Origin: Acidovorax sp. FHTAMBA
GTDB taxonomy: Bacteria; Pseudomonadota; Gammaproteobacteria; Burkholderiales; Burkholderiaceae_C
Assembly (NCBI RefSeq): GCF_038958875.1
Contig: NZ_CP152407.1
Location: 1,929,501-1,993,500, forward strand
DNA length: 64,000 bases
Direction of reading: 5' to 3'
Shown: one piece after another, positions 58,032 through 64,000 of the stretch
Position numbering within the stretch: position 1 is the first letter of the stretch
How the letters are laid out: each line of letters begins with the position of its first letter
Notes under the pieces: generated by a model
What the model was told of the DNA's origin: nothing
Database searches by the model: none
What the model saw: only the letters and a program-made list of their open reading frames with translations
Made by a program: the position numbers and the translations under genes

Positions 58032-58949
58032 TCAGAACGAAGCAGCCAATGCCGGCGCCTGCTCCTCGACTTCGCCTGCGGGCTCGCGCTCGGCAAGCTG
58101 CTCGGCAGCGGTGTCGGCGGTGTCGGCGGCGTCCCCGGCTTCGGGCGCGGGTGCGTCCTCGGCCGGCGGCGCCTCGGCTTGCGCCTGGCTCGTCGGATAG
58201 ACCCGGGTGCCGTCGATCTTGATCAGACCGATGTGGACCAGCGTGGATTCCAGGCTCGCGGCCGGTTCCCCAGCGTGCTCGCCCTTTGTACGAATGTACG
58301 GATCGATCTTCATGTCGTTCAGACGGAAGGCGATCAGCACCTTGCGGTCCCCCTCGATGGCCTGGACGCACCGGCGAACCAGATGCTCGGCCTCGGGAGC
58401 ACCGACGATCGTGTCGAAGTACCGATACTCCGGTTCATCGACAGGCCCCACCAGTGCGGCGATGGAGCATGCGAGGAATGGGTCGCCATCCGGGGGACTG
58501 ACATCCTCGGGACGATTGAGATAGCCGATGCCGCGGGTGATCAGCTCGTGCTGCTGGATCGAAGCCAGTTCGGCCCGGTCGATCAGCTCGGCCTTGAGCA
58601 GCCGCGCCTTGATGGACGCGGCAACCTTGCCCTTGTGCTCACCCTTGTCGCGGATGTAGGGATCGCTGCGCAGGTCGCCGACGCGAAACCGCACCAGCGG
58701 ACGCTGCTTGGGATCGTCAACGCCGATGTGGCGCTCGACCAGTTTCTTGGCCTCGGCACCGGAGACCTTGACATCGATGTAGCGGTAGCTCGGGTCCCGG
58801 GCGGGACCGACCAGCGCGGCGATGGTGCATGCCAGGAAGGGCTGGGCACGGCGGCCGCCCTTGACAGGCACTTCACGGGCACGCTGCAGATAGCCGATGC
58901 CCGAGGTGTGGAGGTCGAAGTACGATTTCTCGTTGGATGGGGTGTTCAT
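58032..58949 (-). CDS. DUF3577/STY4534-family ICE replication-type protein, with internal tandem duplication
   Basis: 305 residues from ATG 58949. DUF3577 proteins are found on ICEs and are often labelled STY4534 ICE replication proteins. Here the domain occurs twice: SYFDLHTSGIGYL...PFLACTIAALVGP...DPYIRDKGEH (9-120) and RGIGYL...PFLACSIAALVGP...DPYIRTKGEH (139-241). The second copy lacks the YFDLHTS start. An acidic, alanine-rich tail follows (about 255-305). A normal member has one copy, so this is an unusual fused form. Soluble; probably DNA-associated. Confidence 0.85.
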   Translation of the reverse strand: MNTPSNEKSYFDLHTSGIGYLQRAREVPVKGGRRAQPFLACTIAALVGPARDPSYRYIDVKVSGAEAKKLVERHIGVDDPKQRPLVRFRVGDLRSDPYIRDKGEHKGKVAASIKARLLKAELIDRAELASIQQHELITRGIGYLNRPEDVSPPDGDPFLACSIAALVGPVDEPEYRYFDTIVGAPEAEHLVRRCVQAIEGDRKVLIAFRLNDMKIDPYIRTKGEHAGEPAASLESTLVHIGLIKIDGTRVYPTSQAQAEAPPAEDAPAPEAGDAADTADTAAEQLAEREPAGEVEEQAPALAASF

Positions 58950-59041
58950 GGTGAATCTCCATTGGGAAGAAGGCGGAGACACACCGGCCCACGCATGCGG
59001 GGAAAGGTGCGTAACCCCGCGGTGGGTTGAGAAGGCGAAAG

Positions 59042-59077
59042 CATCCGCCACCAGAGACTGGTGGCCGCTCGCGGATG
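59042..59077 (-). other. Two-tier stem-loop before the DUF3577 gene
   Basis: Outer CATCCGC/GCGGATG and inner CCACCAG-aga-CTGGTGG. The gap (58950-59213) also has the GGCCCACGC...CCCGCGGTGGG motif at 59000-59030 and nothing gene-like. Confidence 0.55.
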
Positions 59078-59213
59078 GATGCGGTGCGAGCTGGCTCGGT
59101 CACGCAGCGGGCGCTGCGCCTCAACCTCGAAGACCGATGGTTGCCGGGCATGTCGCTGAACACGTCAGCAGGCATGGAGGCAGCATGACCAGGCCTCGCG
59201 CGCGCGGCAGCAA

Positions 59214-59375
59214 TCAATCGGCATCCGGGTGCTTCCCTTTGTCCACCCCGCCCGGCGCCTGCCAAAGGCATTTGGGGCCGCGCAGGTGCTCGGGGGTGTC
59301 GGTGCGGGGGCGGCTCGGACGGCTCCAGACGCCGCCGCCGCGCGTGCCGACCAGCCGCCAGCCGGCGGCGCGCAC
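59214..59375 (-). CDS. Small hypothetical protein downstream of the PAPS-reductase-like gene
   Basis: 53 codons starting at GTG 59375 (VRAAGWRLVGTRGGGVWSR...) and ending in PGGVDKGKHPDAD. It is supported by strong GC preference at third codon positions and by a length and composition unlike chance in this strand. It begins 14 bases after the stop of the PAPS-reductase-like gene, in a different frame. The start is uncertain; the frame stays open upstream into that gene. No known domain. Confidence 0.45.
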   Translation of the reverse strand: MRAAGWRLVGTRGGGVWSRPSRPRTDTPEHLRGPKCLWQAPGGVDKGKHPDAD

Positions 59376-59388
59376 GCTGGCGCCGCCT

Positions 59389-60228
59389 TCAATCGCCGCA
59401 GAAGCAGGCGATCGGCTCTTCGGCGGCGTCGAACAGATCCCCCTGGTCGGCGGCGAAGCGCGCCAGGTCGGCGTAGCTGGGGCCGTCGGCCCGGAACCGA
59501 GCGCCGCTGGGCTTGCTCGCCAGGTTCAGGGACTCCATGCGAATCCACCAGACAGCGGCTTCGGGCCGGGCCTTGATGAGGGCCAGGCGCTGCCCGCGCG
59601 GCTTCAGGAAACACAGGTCGCAGTTGCCTTCGAGCGTGCGTCCGTTCACCGTGAGCAGGTCGAGGTCGAACGGCTGCGCTTGCCAGAAGGCGCCCACGTC
59701 GCGCACGGTGACGCCGGCGTCCGCCAGCGGCATGCACATGGTCTCGTGCGTCGATTCGGTGGAGTGGCCGCGCGCACGGATCTTGGCGACGCGCCGCTGC
59801 TCGTCGGCGCGGATGCCGATCATCTGGTCCCAGTCCGTCCAGCCCAGATGCCGCAGGAAGCGGTGCATCGGGCGAATCTTCAAGCTGGTGCAGCCTCTCG
59901 CCACGGGGTTGGGCAAATACTGGCGCTTGCGGATCAGCGCCTCGAACGGTTCGCCCTGCCGGCTGGCCCGGTCGAAGTCGACCAACGCGAAGCCCAGTTC
60001 CGAGGGCAGGTATTCGAGCCAGTGGATCGGCACCCGCCAGTGTTCGGCGCAGTCTCGCACGAAGCGCAGGGTCGCTTCTACTTCCTTGCCGGTGTTGGCG
60101 AAGCAGACCACGGTGTCGGCAGGAAGGCCGTCGTTGGCTTGCAGCACGCGCCAGAGCATGTAGGCGCTCGTGCGCCCGCCGCTGAAGCTGATGCAGGTCG
60201 GTTGGGTGATCTTGAACGGGTCGTGCAT
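59389..60228 (-). CDS. Phosphoadenosine-phosphosulfate-reductase-like (adenine nucleotide alpha-hydrolase) protein
   Basis: 279 residues. The PP-loop SGGRTSAYM (16-24) binds ATP; FANTGKE and RGCTSLKI supply further conserved positions. Cys113, Cys203 and Cys206 (GNCDLCFLKP), and C-terminal ACFCGD cysteines could hold an iron-sulfur cluster. Such proteins include PAPS reductases and DndC, which activates sulfur for DNA phosphorothioation. True PAPS reductase is unlikely because no sulfate-assimilation neighbours exist. ATG 60228 is preferred. It is a candidate nucleic-acid or nucleotide-modifying enzyme. Confidence 0.85.
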   Translation of the reverse strand: MHDPFKITQPTCISFSGGRTSAYMLWRVLQANDGLPADTVVCFANTGKEVEATLRFVRDCAEHWRVPIHWLEYLPSELGFALVDFDRASRQGEPFEALIRKRQYLPNPVARGCTSLKIRPMHRFLRHLGWTDWDQMIGIRADEQRRVAKIRARGHSTESTHETMCMPLADAGVTVRDVGAFWQAQPFDLDLLTVNGRTLEGNCDLCFLKPRGQRLALIKARPEAAVWWIRMESLNLASKPSGARFRADGPSYADLARFAADQGDLFDAAEEPIACFCGD

Positions 60229-60330
60229 GCGGTTGTCTCTGGCGGCATGCCGGCGGGTGGGCCGGCGAGGCAGGCCATGGCGGCCGGAGACGAGCGCGCA
60301 CGCGCGGTGATGGCCGCGGTGCGGAGAAAA

Positions 60331-60351
60331 GAGAAAGCCCCCGGTGGGGGC
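60331..60351 (-). terminator. Terminator-like hairpin after the 39-residue gene
   Basis: On the minus strand GCCCCC-ACC-GGGGGC is followed by TTTCTCTTTTC, between the small gene at 60379 and the PAPS-reductase-like gene. The GCCCCCACC element matches the CCACCCACC-type motif in other gaps. Confidence 0.6.
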
Positions 60352-60378
60352 CGCGAGGGACGAGCGGCTGATGCCGCG

Positions 60379-60498
60379 CTATGCCGGTGCAGCCACCTCC
60401 CACGACAGGTGCGTGGCGGTGGCAGACAGCATCAGATCGTCCGCGGTGTGCAGGAGGCGAGTGAAGAAGAGCCGCCTGGCTTCGGTGCGAGGCTTCAT
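60379..60498 (-). CDS. Very small translationally coupled hypothetical protein
   Basis: 39 codons, MKPRTEARRLFFTRLLHTADDLMLSATATHLSWEVAAPA. Its ATG overlaps the TGA of the preceding gene in an ATGA, the coupling pattern used elsewhere on this element. The codon choice is GC-rich at third positions. The basic, amphipathic N-terminus and Leu-rich centre look like a short membrane-interacting peptide, but no function is proposed. Confidence 0.5.
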   Translation of the reverse strand: MKPRTEARRLFFTRLLHTADDLMLSATATHLSWEVAAPA

Positions 60499-61307
60499 GC
60501 CGCGGCGGCCTGGCGCTGCCGGGCCGCCTTCGCGTCGATCACGCTCACGCCGATCAGGCGCCAGCGCCCGTCGTCGATGAGCCGCTCCAGCACTTCGCCG
60601 AGCATGTCGAAGTACACCTCGTCGTGCCGTTCGACCAATTCGCCGTCGCGGTGCAGTTCCACCACGTAGACGTCGCCCGCGCGGTCGTACAGCACCGTCA
60701 CCCGGCCCTCGAACTTCGCGGTCGAGACCGTGAAGCTGATCGCCGGAGGCGTTTCGATGATCTTGGACGGCTTCGGATCGACCCAGGTGAAATCCCGGGC
60801 GCCCGCATCGACCAGCATGTGGGTGATGCGCCGGAAGCCGTCGGGCGCTGGCATCTCCTCCAACTGCTCGATGAGCTGGCCCAGTTCCATGCACTGCGGC
60901 GCGGGAATGGGCAGCTTGGCTGGCGCGGAGCCCAGGATGTGCGTCTTGACGGTGTAGGGAACGCCGTCGGACGTCATCTCCGTGCGCTCTTGAGGAGTGT
61001 CCGCGCGCAGTCCATCGAAACGGCGCCGTGCGTAGGGTTGGACATGCACCTTGGCGCCTTCGCTGGGGACGGTGGTCACCAGGTTGGGATCGAGCACCGC
61101 GAACTCGCTGGGTTTGAGTTTGACGACGATGGCGTCGTCGTTGGCCGCGACCACTTTTCCGTCGAAGGGTTGGGGGTCGATGGCGAAGCCCAGTGCCGAA
61201 GACTGGGGCTGATCGTCGAACACGCGGTACTTGAACGACCGCACGTTGCGAGGCACGTGGCCTGCGACGAGCGAAGGCATCAGGGACTTGATGAAGGAAC
61301 GGTCCAT
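60495..61307 (-). CDS. Conserved hypothetical ICE protein of the accessory block
   Basis: 270 residues from ATG 61307 (MDRSFIKSLMPSLVAGHVPRNVRSFKYRVFDDQPQ). A beta-rich first half has FAIDPQPFDGKVVAANDDAIVVKLKPSEFAVLDPNLVTTVPSEG, resembling a barrel. It continues VHVQPYARRRFDGL and a C-terminal domain (YVVELHRDGELVERHDEVYFDMLGEVLERLIDDGRWRLIGVSVIDAKAA). This pattern is common on ICEs of this type. AAGGAGA precedes the ATG. Function unknown. Confidence 0.8.
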   Translation of the reverse strand: MDRSFIKSLMPSLVAGHVPRNVRSFKYRVFDDQPQSSALGFAIDPQPFDGKVVAANDDAIVVKLKPSEFAVLDPNLVTTVPSEGAKVHVQPYARRRFDGLRADTPQERTEMTSDGVPYTVKTHILGSAPAKLPIPAPQCMELGQLIEQLEEMPAPDGFRRITHMLVDAGARDFTWVDPKPSKIIETPPAISFTVSTAKFEGRVTVLYDRAGDVYVVELHRDGELVERHDEVYFDMLGEVLERLIDDGRWRLIGVSVIDAKAARQRQAAAA

Positions 61308-61328
61308 GGGAATCTCCTTGAGAAAGAA

Positions 61329-61364
61329 CAAGGGACTCCCCGCCCGCAAGGGAAGGGTCCCTTG
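61329..61364 (-). other. Intergenic stem-loop before the 61307 start
   Basis: CAAGGGAC / GTCCCTTG (8-bp perfect arms, 20-base loop) with an adjacent CCACGCCACCCCCAAGGGA segment. Confidence 0.55.
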
Positions 61365-61730
61365 GGGGTGGCGTGGATGGACGCGGCGCGCCCGTGGAAA
61401 GAAACGACCAGCGCGGTTTCCCGCACCTGCAGCCTCGAAGGTCTCGGCTGCCTGGGCATGTGTCGGCAATGCCGACGAACATAGGGGCAAGGATGGCGTG
61501 GTACAAGGCGGCCCGCTCACAGGAAACGGCACCGCATCTCGCCCGCTTTCCTGCGCTGCAGCAAGCAGGAAGTCGTCAAGAAATAGCGGTGGGAGGCGAC
61601 TAAGCGCCCCAGGATCGGAACTGTGCGCGTACTGCGCCGGAAGCAATCGGTGCTGGAACCTGAAGAAAAGGCCGGTACGAGCATCGTGCGGGCCCCAAGC
61701 CGAAGGGACCTGCAGACAGAAGCTGCTGCG
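61365..61730. other. Intergenic stretch without a supported gene
   Basis: A frame upstream of 61307 stays open to 61646 but has no good start and low-complexity content. A promoter for the leftward sub-block may lie here: TTGACG (61573-61578 on the minus strand) has no clear partner box. No repeat stands out. Confidence 0.4.
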
Positions 61731-62036
61731 TCAGTCGGTTGGAGGCGGCACTTCCTCGTGGCCCGGCACAGACTTGATGCCCAAGCCCATCAACACAAGC
61801 AGCCCGACCACGAGAAAACCTACGCCCGTCACCATCCCCAACAGCCCGGGCCAGATCCCAAAGTAACGCCGGAAATCGAGAAACGCGAGGATGTTCTCCG
61901 GCGAGATCACAGTGGGCAACGGTTCGAAGCCAACGACGTCGCGCGCGCCGAACGCAGCGACGACCGTGCCGAACAGCAGCACGGCCCAGCCGACGTATCG
62001 ACGGCCCATGTCGTGCTTCTCACTCTCGGGGCTCAT
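61731..62036 (-). CDS. Small membrane protein of the accessory block
   Basis: 101 residues with two clear membrane segments (VGWAVLLFGTVVAAFGARDVV and FGIWPGLLGMVTGVGFLVVGLLVLMGLGI). The N-terminus is hydrophilic (MSPESEKHDMGRRY) and the C-terminus ends GHEEVPPPTD. It starts at ATG 62036 with a weak ribosome site. It may be an inner-membrane accessory or exclusion-type protein; no family recognised. Confidence 0.65.
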   Translation of the reverse strand: MSPESEKHDMGRRYVGWAVLLFGTVVAAFGARDVVGFEPLPTVISPENILAFLDFRRYFGIWPGLLGMVTGVGFLVVGLLVLMGLGIKSVPGHEEVPPPTD

Positions 62037-62116
62037 GGTGCTGATTGTGCAACTATTCTCCAGATCCAGGCCGGCGCGGTCATCGGCCGACGGTATCGCG
62101 CCCCGCGACGAGCCGA

Positions 62117-62146
62117 GAAAAAGCCCCTCGATTGAAGTGAGGGGCT
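62117..62146 (-). terminator. Terminator after the 92-residue gene
   Basis: On the minus strand AGCCCCTC-ACTTCAATC-GAGGGGCT is followed by TTTTTC. It lies just after the stop of the gene at 62154. Confidence 0.75.
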
Positions 62147-62153
62147 GGAGGTG

Positions 62154-62432
62154 TCAGGCGCCGCACACGAAGCAGTGCGTGCGCTGCCGTGGGAAGAACA
62201 CGTGCTTCCAGCTGTCGCCGCTGAGGGTGCCGCCGTCGAACACCACCATGTCGTAGCGGTCGATGTCGGTGTCCACGAGGTCGTCGATGGCGATGGGGCG
62301 CATGTGCAGCATGCCCTTGTCGCGCTCGAACACCAGGGTCTGGCCGATGGCGTCGTCCTGGCACATGGCGCTGACGCAGGCACCGAGTTGCTGCTCGAAG
62401 TCCAGGGCAGGTGTGATGAGGTCTGGGAACAT
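62154..62432 (-). CDS. Small hypothetical protein of the accessory block
   Basis: 92 residues from ATG 62432 (MFPDLITPALDFEQQLGACVSAMCQDDAIGQTLVFERDKGMLHMRPI). Centre: AIDDLVDTDIDRYDMVVFDGGTLSGDSWKHVFFPRQRTHCFVCGA, with a C-terminal HCFVCGA that may bind metal. GGAG lies 8 bases before the ATG. It resembles small ICE proteins of unknown role. Confidence 0.72.
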   Translation of the reverse strand: MFPDLITPALDFEQQLGACVSAMCQDDAIGQTLVFERDKGMLHMRPIAIDDLVDTDIDRYDMVVFDGGTLSGDSWKHVFFPRQRTHCFVCGA

Positions 62433-62447
62433 GAAATCGCTCCTGTG

Positions 62448-62486
62448 AAAAAGGGGTCCAGCCCGGCTCCCTGGCGGGAGACGGGC
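62448..62486 (-). terminator. Terminator-like hairpin ahead of the 62432 start
   Basis: On the minus strand outer GCCCG/CGGGC and inner CTCCC-GCCA-GGGAG form a two-tier stem, followed by CCCCTTTTT and then the CAGGAG ribosome site. Confidence 0.6.
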
Positions 62487-62528
62487 CGGCATGGATGACA
62501 AAGAGAAAGTTGGCGCGGTGCGAGCCCG

Positions 62529-63245
62529 TCAGGGCCCGGCCAGCGGCAGGCCCGGCAGCACAGGCGCGTCGGCGTCGAGGATGAGGATGCGCACATCGGC
62601 CTGGCCGGCCAGCGCCAGCACATGGGCCAGGTCTTCGGGCATGCCCCTGGAAAGATGCTCCTGGCGCAATTGCCCGGCGGTGATGCCTTCGGCCTGCATC
62701 AGGTTCTCGTCCGTCCACGGCGTGGTGAGCAGCTTGACGCCGACCGCCGGGCTGTACGGGATGCGGAAGGCGATGAACAGGAAGGCCTCGGGCGTGTCGA
62801 TGTCGGCCCGCTCGGCCAGATAGTGGCCGGATTCCTCGGTGATGTGCGCGCTGCTGACTTCCCAGCACCGGCTGTAGATACCGGTCTCGAAGCTCAGCCG
62901 CCGTATCACCTCGCGAGCCGCTTCCTCGGAGTAGGTGTCGCCTACGAGTCCGCGGCGTCCGTCGAAGTCTTCTCCTTCGATGGCATAGACCACCGAACGC
63001 ACGATACCGTCGGCCTGGCTTTGCGCTTCCAGTTCCTCGGGCACTTCCTGTCCCTCGGTGATCAGCGCGAAGTCCTTTCCGACCAGGCACGGGAACTGCG
63101 CCACCTGATCGTCGGGCAGATGTGCCTGGGTGGGATGAAGAGTCCGCCAGACCGGAGGACTGTCGTCCTCGTAGGTGATGAGCAATGTGCGGATGGTGCG
63201 CAGATTCCGATAACCGCGGATGAAGGGGTTGTTGGACTCGGACAT
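62529..63245 (-). CDS. Conserved hypothetical ICE protein of the accessory block
   Basis: 238 residues starting MSESNNPFIRGYRNLRTIRTLLITYEDDSPPVWRTLHPTQAHLPDDQ. The first half contains GKDFALITEGQEVPEEL; the second half VSSAHITEESGHYLAERADIDTPEAFLFIAFRIPYSPAVGVKLLTTPWTDENL suggests a short beta-alpha-beta fold. It is soluble, without obvious catalytic residues. GGAGGA precedes the ATG. Function unknown. Confidence 0.77.
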   Translation of the reverse strand: MSESNNPFIRGYRNLRTIRTLLITYEDDSPPVWRTLHPTQAHLPDDQVAQFPCLVGKDFALITEGQEVPEELEAQSQADGIVRSVVYAIEGEDFDGRRGLVGDTYSEEAAREVIRRLSFETGIYSRCWEVSSAHITEESGHYLAERADIDTPEAFLFIAFRIPYSPAVGVKLLTTPWTDENLMQAEGITAGQLRQEHLSRGMPEDLAHVLALAGQADVRILILDADAPVLPGLPLAGP

Positions 63246-63276
63246 GGAATGGTTCCTCCGTAGAGAATACCGAGGC

Positions 63277-63306
63277 CACTCCCCGCCGGGGAGTGAAACC
63301 CCGGTG
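63277..63306 (-). other. Intergenic stem-loop CACTCCCC-GCC-GGGGAGTG plus ACCCCGGTGGGT motif
   Basis: 8-bp perfect hairpin (63277-63295) followed by the ACCCCGGTGGGT motif. The same pair of elements lies before paralogue A at 53538-53567. Confidence 0.6.
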
Positions 63307-63326
63307 GGTGGAAAACGAAAAGGGCG

Positions 63327-64000
63327 TCAGGTGCGGGCGGCCGGCGCTCGGGCCAGGCGTTCGGCAACGCGCTGGCGCACGCCCATGCGGAAGTGGTCGT
63401 CCTGGATGCCTGCGAACAGGCCCTGCGTCTCCTTGTCGATCAGCGCGGCAGCCGTTTCGGGATCGTGGTCGACGACGGCCTTTCGCAGTGCCTGCCCCAG
63501 CGGTATGGCGGTGGATGACCCGCGGAACACCCGGACCTCGCGGCTCAGGAAGCTGGCCGCACCGCCGAACTCGAACAGCAAGGGCTTGCTGCAATACCAA
63601 CTGCCCTCGAACTCGATGGCCACCAGCCGGTGGCCGTCGTCGAAGGCGGTGGCGAGCAAGAACAGGGCTTCGAGGTCCGCCTCGCCCTTGAATCCGTGGT
63701 GCTCGATGAGGTTCAGAAGATCCGTGTCCTCCTGCGCACCGAAGCGGGAGGCGAGCAGGTCGAGGATGACCTGGATCGACACGTCGTCGCTGTCGTCCTG
63801 CGCGTCGTCGGATTCTGGTGCGGGAAGGTCGAGTTGCGCAGCCAGCGTGATGAGGTCGAGCAGCACGCCGTCCCACTCGGGAACGTGCGCCTCGGAGAGG
63901 CGGGCGATGTAAGCCCTGCCGTTGCCGGGATGGGATCCTTCCAGCCGGAAGCGGCCGAACAGCGCGGAGATGACCGGTGTCACCCGGTCGAGAACGAGAA
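63327..64000 (-). CDS. Conserved hypothetical ICE protein, probably continuing past the window
   Basis: At least 218 residues from an internal GTG at 63983; the frame is open to the window edge (LVLDRVTPVISALFGRF...), so the true start may lie outside. A helical first half (YIARLSEAHVPEWDGVLLDLITLAAQLDLP) leads to LEALFLLATAFDDGHRLVAIEFEGSWYCSKPLLFEFGGAASFLSREVRVFRGSSTAIPL, a strand-rich region with a conserved Trp-Tyr-Cys. It is soluble. Function unknown. Confidence 0.7.
   Translation of the reverse strand, partial: LVLDRVTPVISALFGRFRLEGSHPGNGRAYIARLSEAHVPEWDGVLLDLITLAAQLDLPAPESDDAQDDSDDVSIQVILDLLASRFGAQEDTDLLNLIEHHGFKGEADLEALFLLATAFDDGHRLVAIEFEGSWYCSKPLLFEFGGAASFLSREVRVFRGSSTAIPLGQALRKAVVDHDPETAAALIDKETQGLFAGIQDDHFRMGVRQRVAERLARAPAART

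Larger units (their letters stand above)
13212..64000. mobile_element. ICEclc/PFGI-1-family integrative and conjugative element, left part
   Basis: Evidence is the tRNA-Gly target, adjacent P4-type integrase, MOBH relaxase, TraD coupling protein, VirB4-like ATPase and an almost full set of TIGR037xx/PFL conjugation proteins in the order known for this ICE family. Cargo includes an aromatic-degradation island, RES and AbiE toxin-antitoxin pairs and a large block of DUF genes. Replication, partition and ssb/topoisomerase genes, and the right end, are not in the window. Confidence 0.9.

Noticed and set aside
59389..60228. Genuine assimilatory PAPS reductase
   Set aside because: It has the PP-loop but lies in an ICE block without sulfate-assimilation genes and has a different cysteine layout, so only a family-level call is made.
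49800..63300. Independent promoters in front of each gene of the accessory block
   Set aside because: The gaps are mostly 50-110 bases and filled by hairpins and ribosome sites; I could not find consistent -35/-10 pairs.
13212..64000. A CRISPR array or a prophage in the element
   Set aside because: No regularly spaced direct repeats and no capsid, tail or terminase genes were seen; the gene set is conjugative.

Overview
The window looks like a chromosome of a beta-proteobacterium of the family Comamonadaceae (Acidovorax-like) carrying the left part of a large integrative and conjugative element (ICE). The order tRNA-Leu, tig, clpP, clpX, lon, tRNA-Gly, the high GC content, and two copies of a short interspersed repeat that I remember from Comamonadaceae genomes support the host call. 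The species is not resolved.

Host backbone, 1-13.2 kb. Leftward: a partial L-serine dehydratase (sdaA) and an HpnC-type squalene synthase. Rightward: an RND efflux pair (lipoprotein adaptor and permease) behind a TetR-type operator, then tRNA-Leu(UAG), trigger factor, ClpP, ClpX, Lon and tRNA-Gly(GCC). The last 18 bases of tRNA-Gly are the likely attL of the ICE.

ICE left arm, 13.2-26.7 kb. A terminator separates tRNA-Gly from a P4-type tyrosine integrase. An IS3-family insertion sequence follows, then a three-gene catabolic island (NDP-forming acyl-CoA synthetase, gentisate-dioxygenase-like cupin, two-domain VOC/extradiol protein). Next come a LysR-like protein without its DNA-binding domain, a small Xre regulator, a MOBH relaxase (TraI), a candidate oriT, and a RES-type toxin-antitoxin pair. 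The C-terminal domain of the integrase is clearly homologous to the C-terminal domain of this antitoxin, which is the most unusual observation here.

Conjugation region, 26.3-47.8 kb. This is a complete-looking set of the 'PFL/TIGR037xx' type IV secretion genes of the ICEclc/PFGI-1 family. They run leftward with frequent 1-20 base overlaps: PilL-like lipoprotein, TIGR03759, lytic transglycosylase, TIGR03765, TraD coupling ATPase, TIGR03747, RAQPRD, TIGR03758, TIGR03745, TIGR03750, PFL_4703, TIGR03749, TIGR03752, TIGR03751, VirB4-like ATPase, DsbA-like, TIGR03757, TIGR03756, PFL_4711 and TraG. HU, an Xre regulator and a small hypothetical gene sit inside it on the opposite strand.

Accessory region, 48-64 kb. 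An AbiEi/AbiEii toxin-antitoxin pair faces a leftward block of about 16 genes. The block holds a SNF2-type helicase, a DNA-methyltransferase-like protein, a PAPS-reductase-like protein, DUF3275, a duplicated DUF3577/STY4534 protein, a tandem pair of small paralogues and many unknown proteins. Almost every intergenic gap in this block carries a strong stem-loop between the stop codon and the next Shine-Dalgarno sequence. Some loops are terminator-like and some share sequence. The ICE continues past the right edge; no attR was seen.
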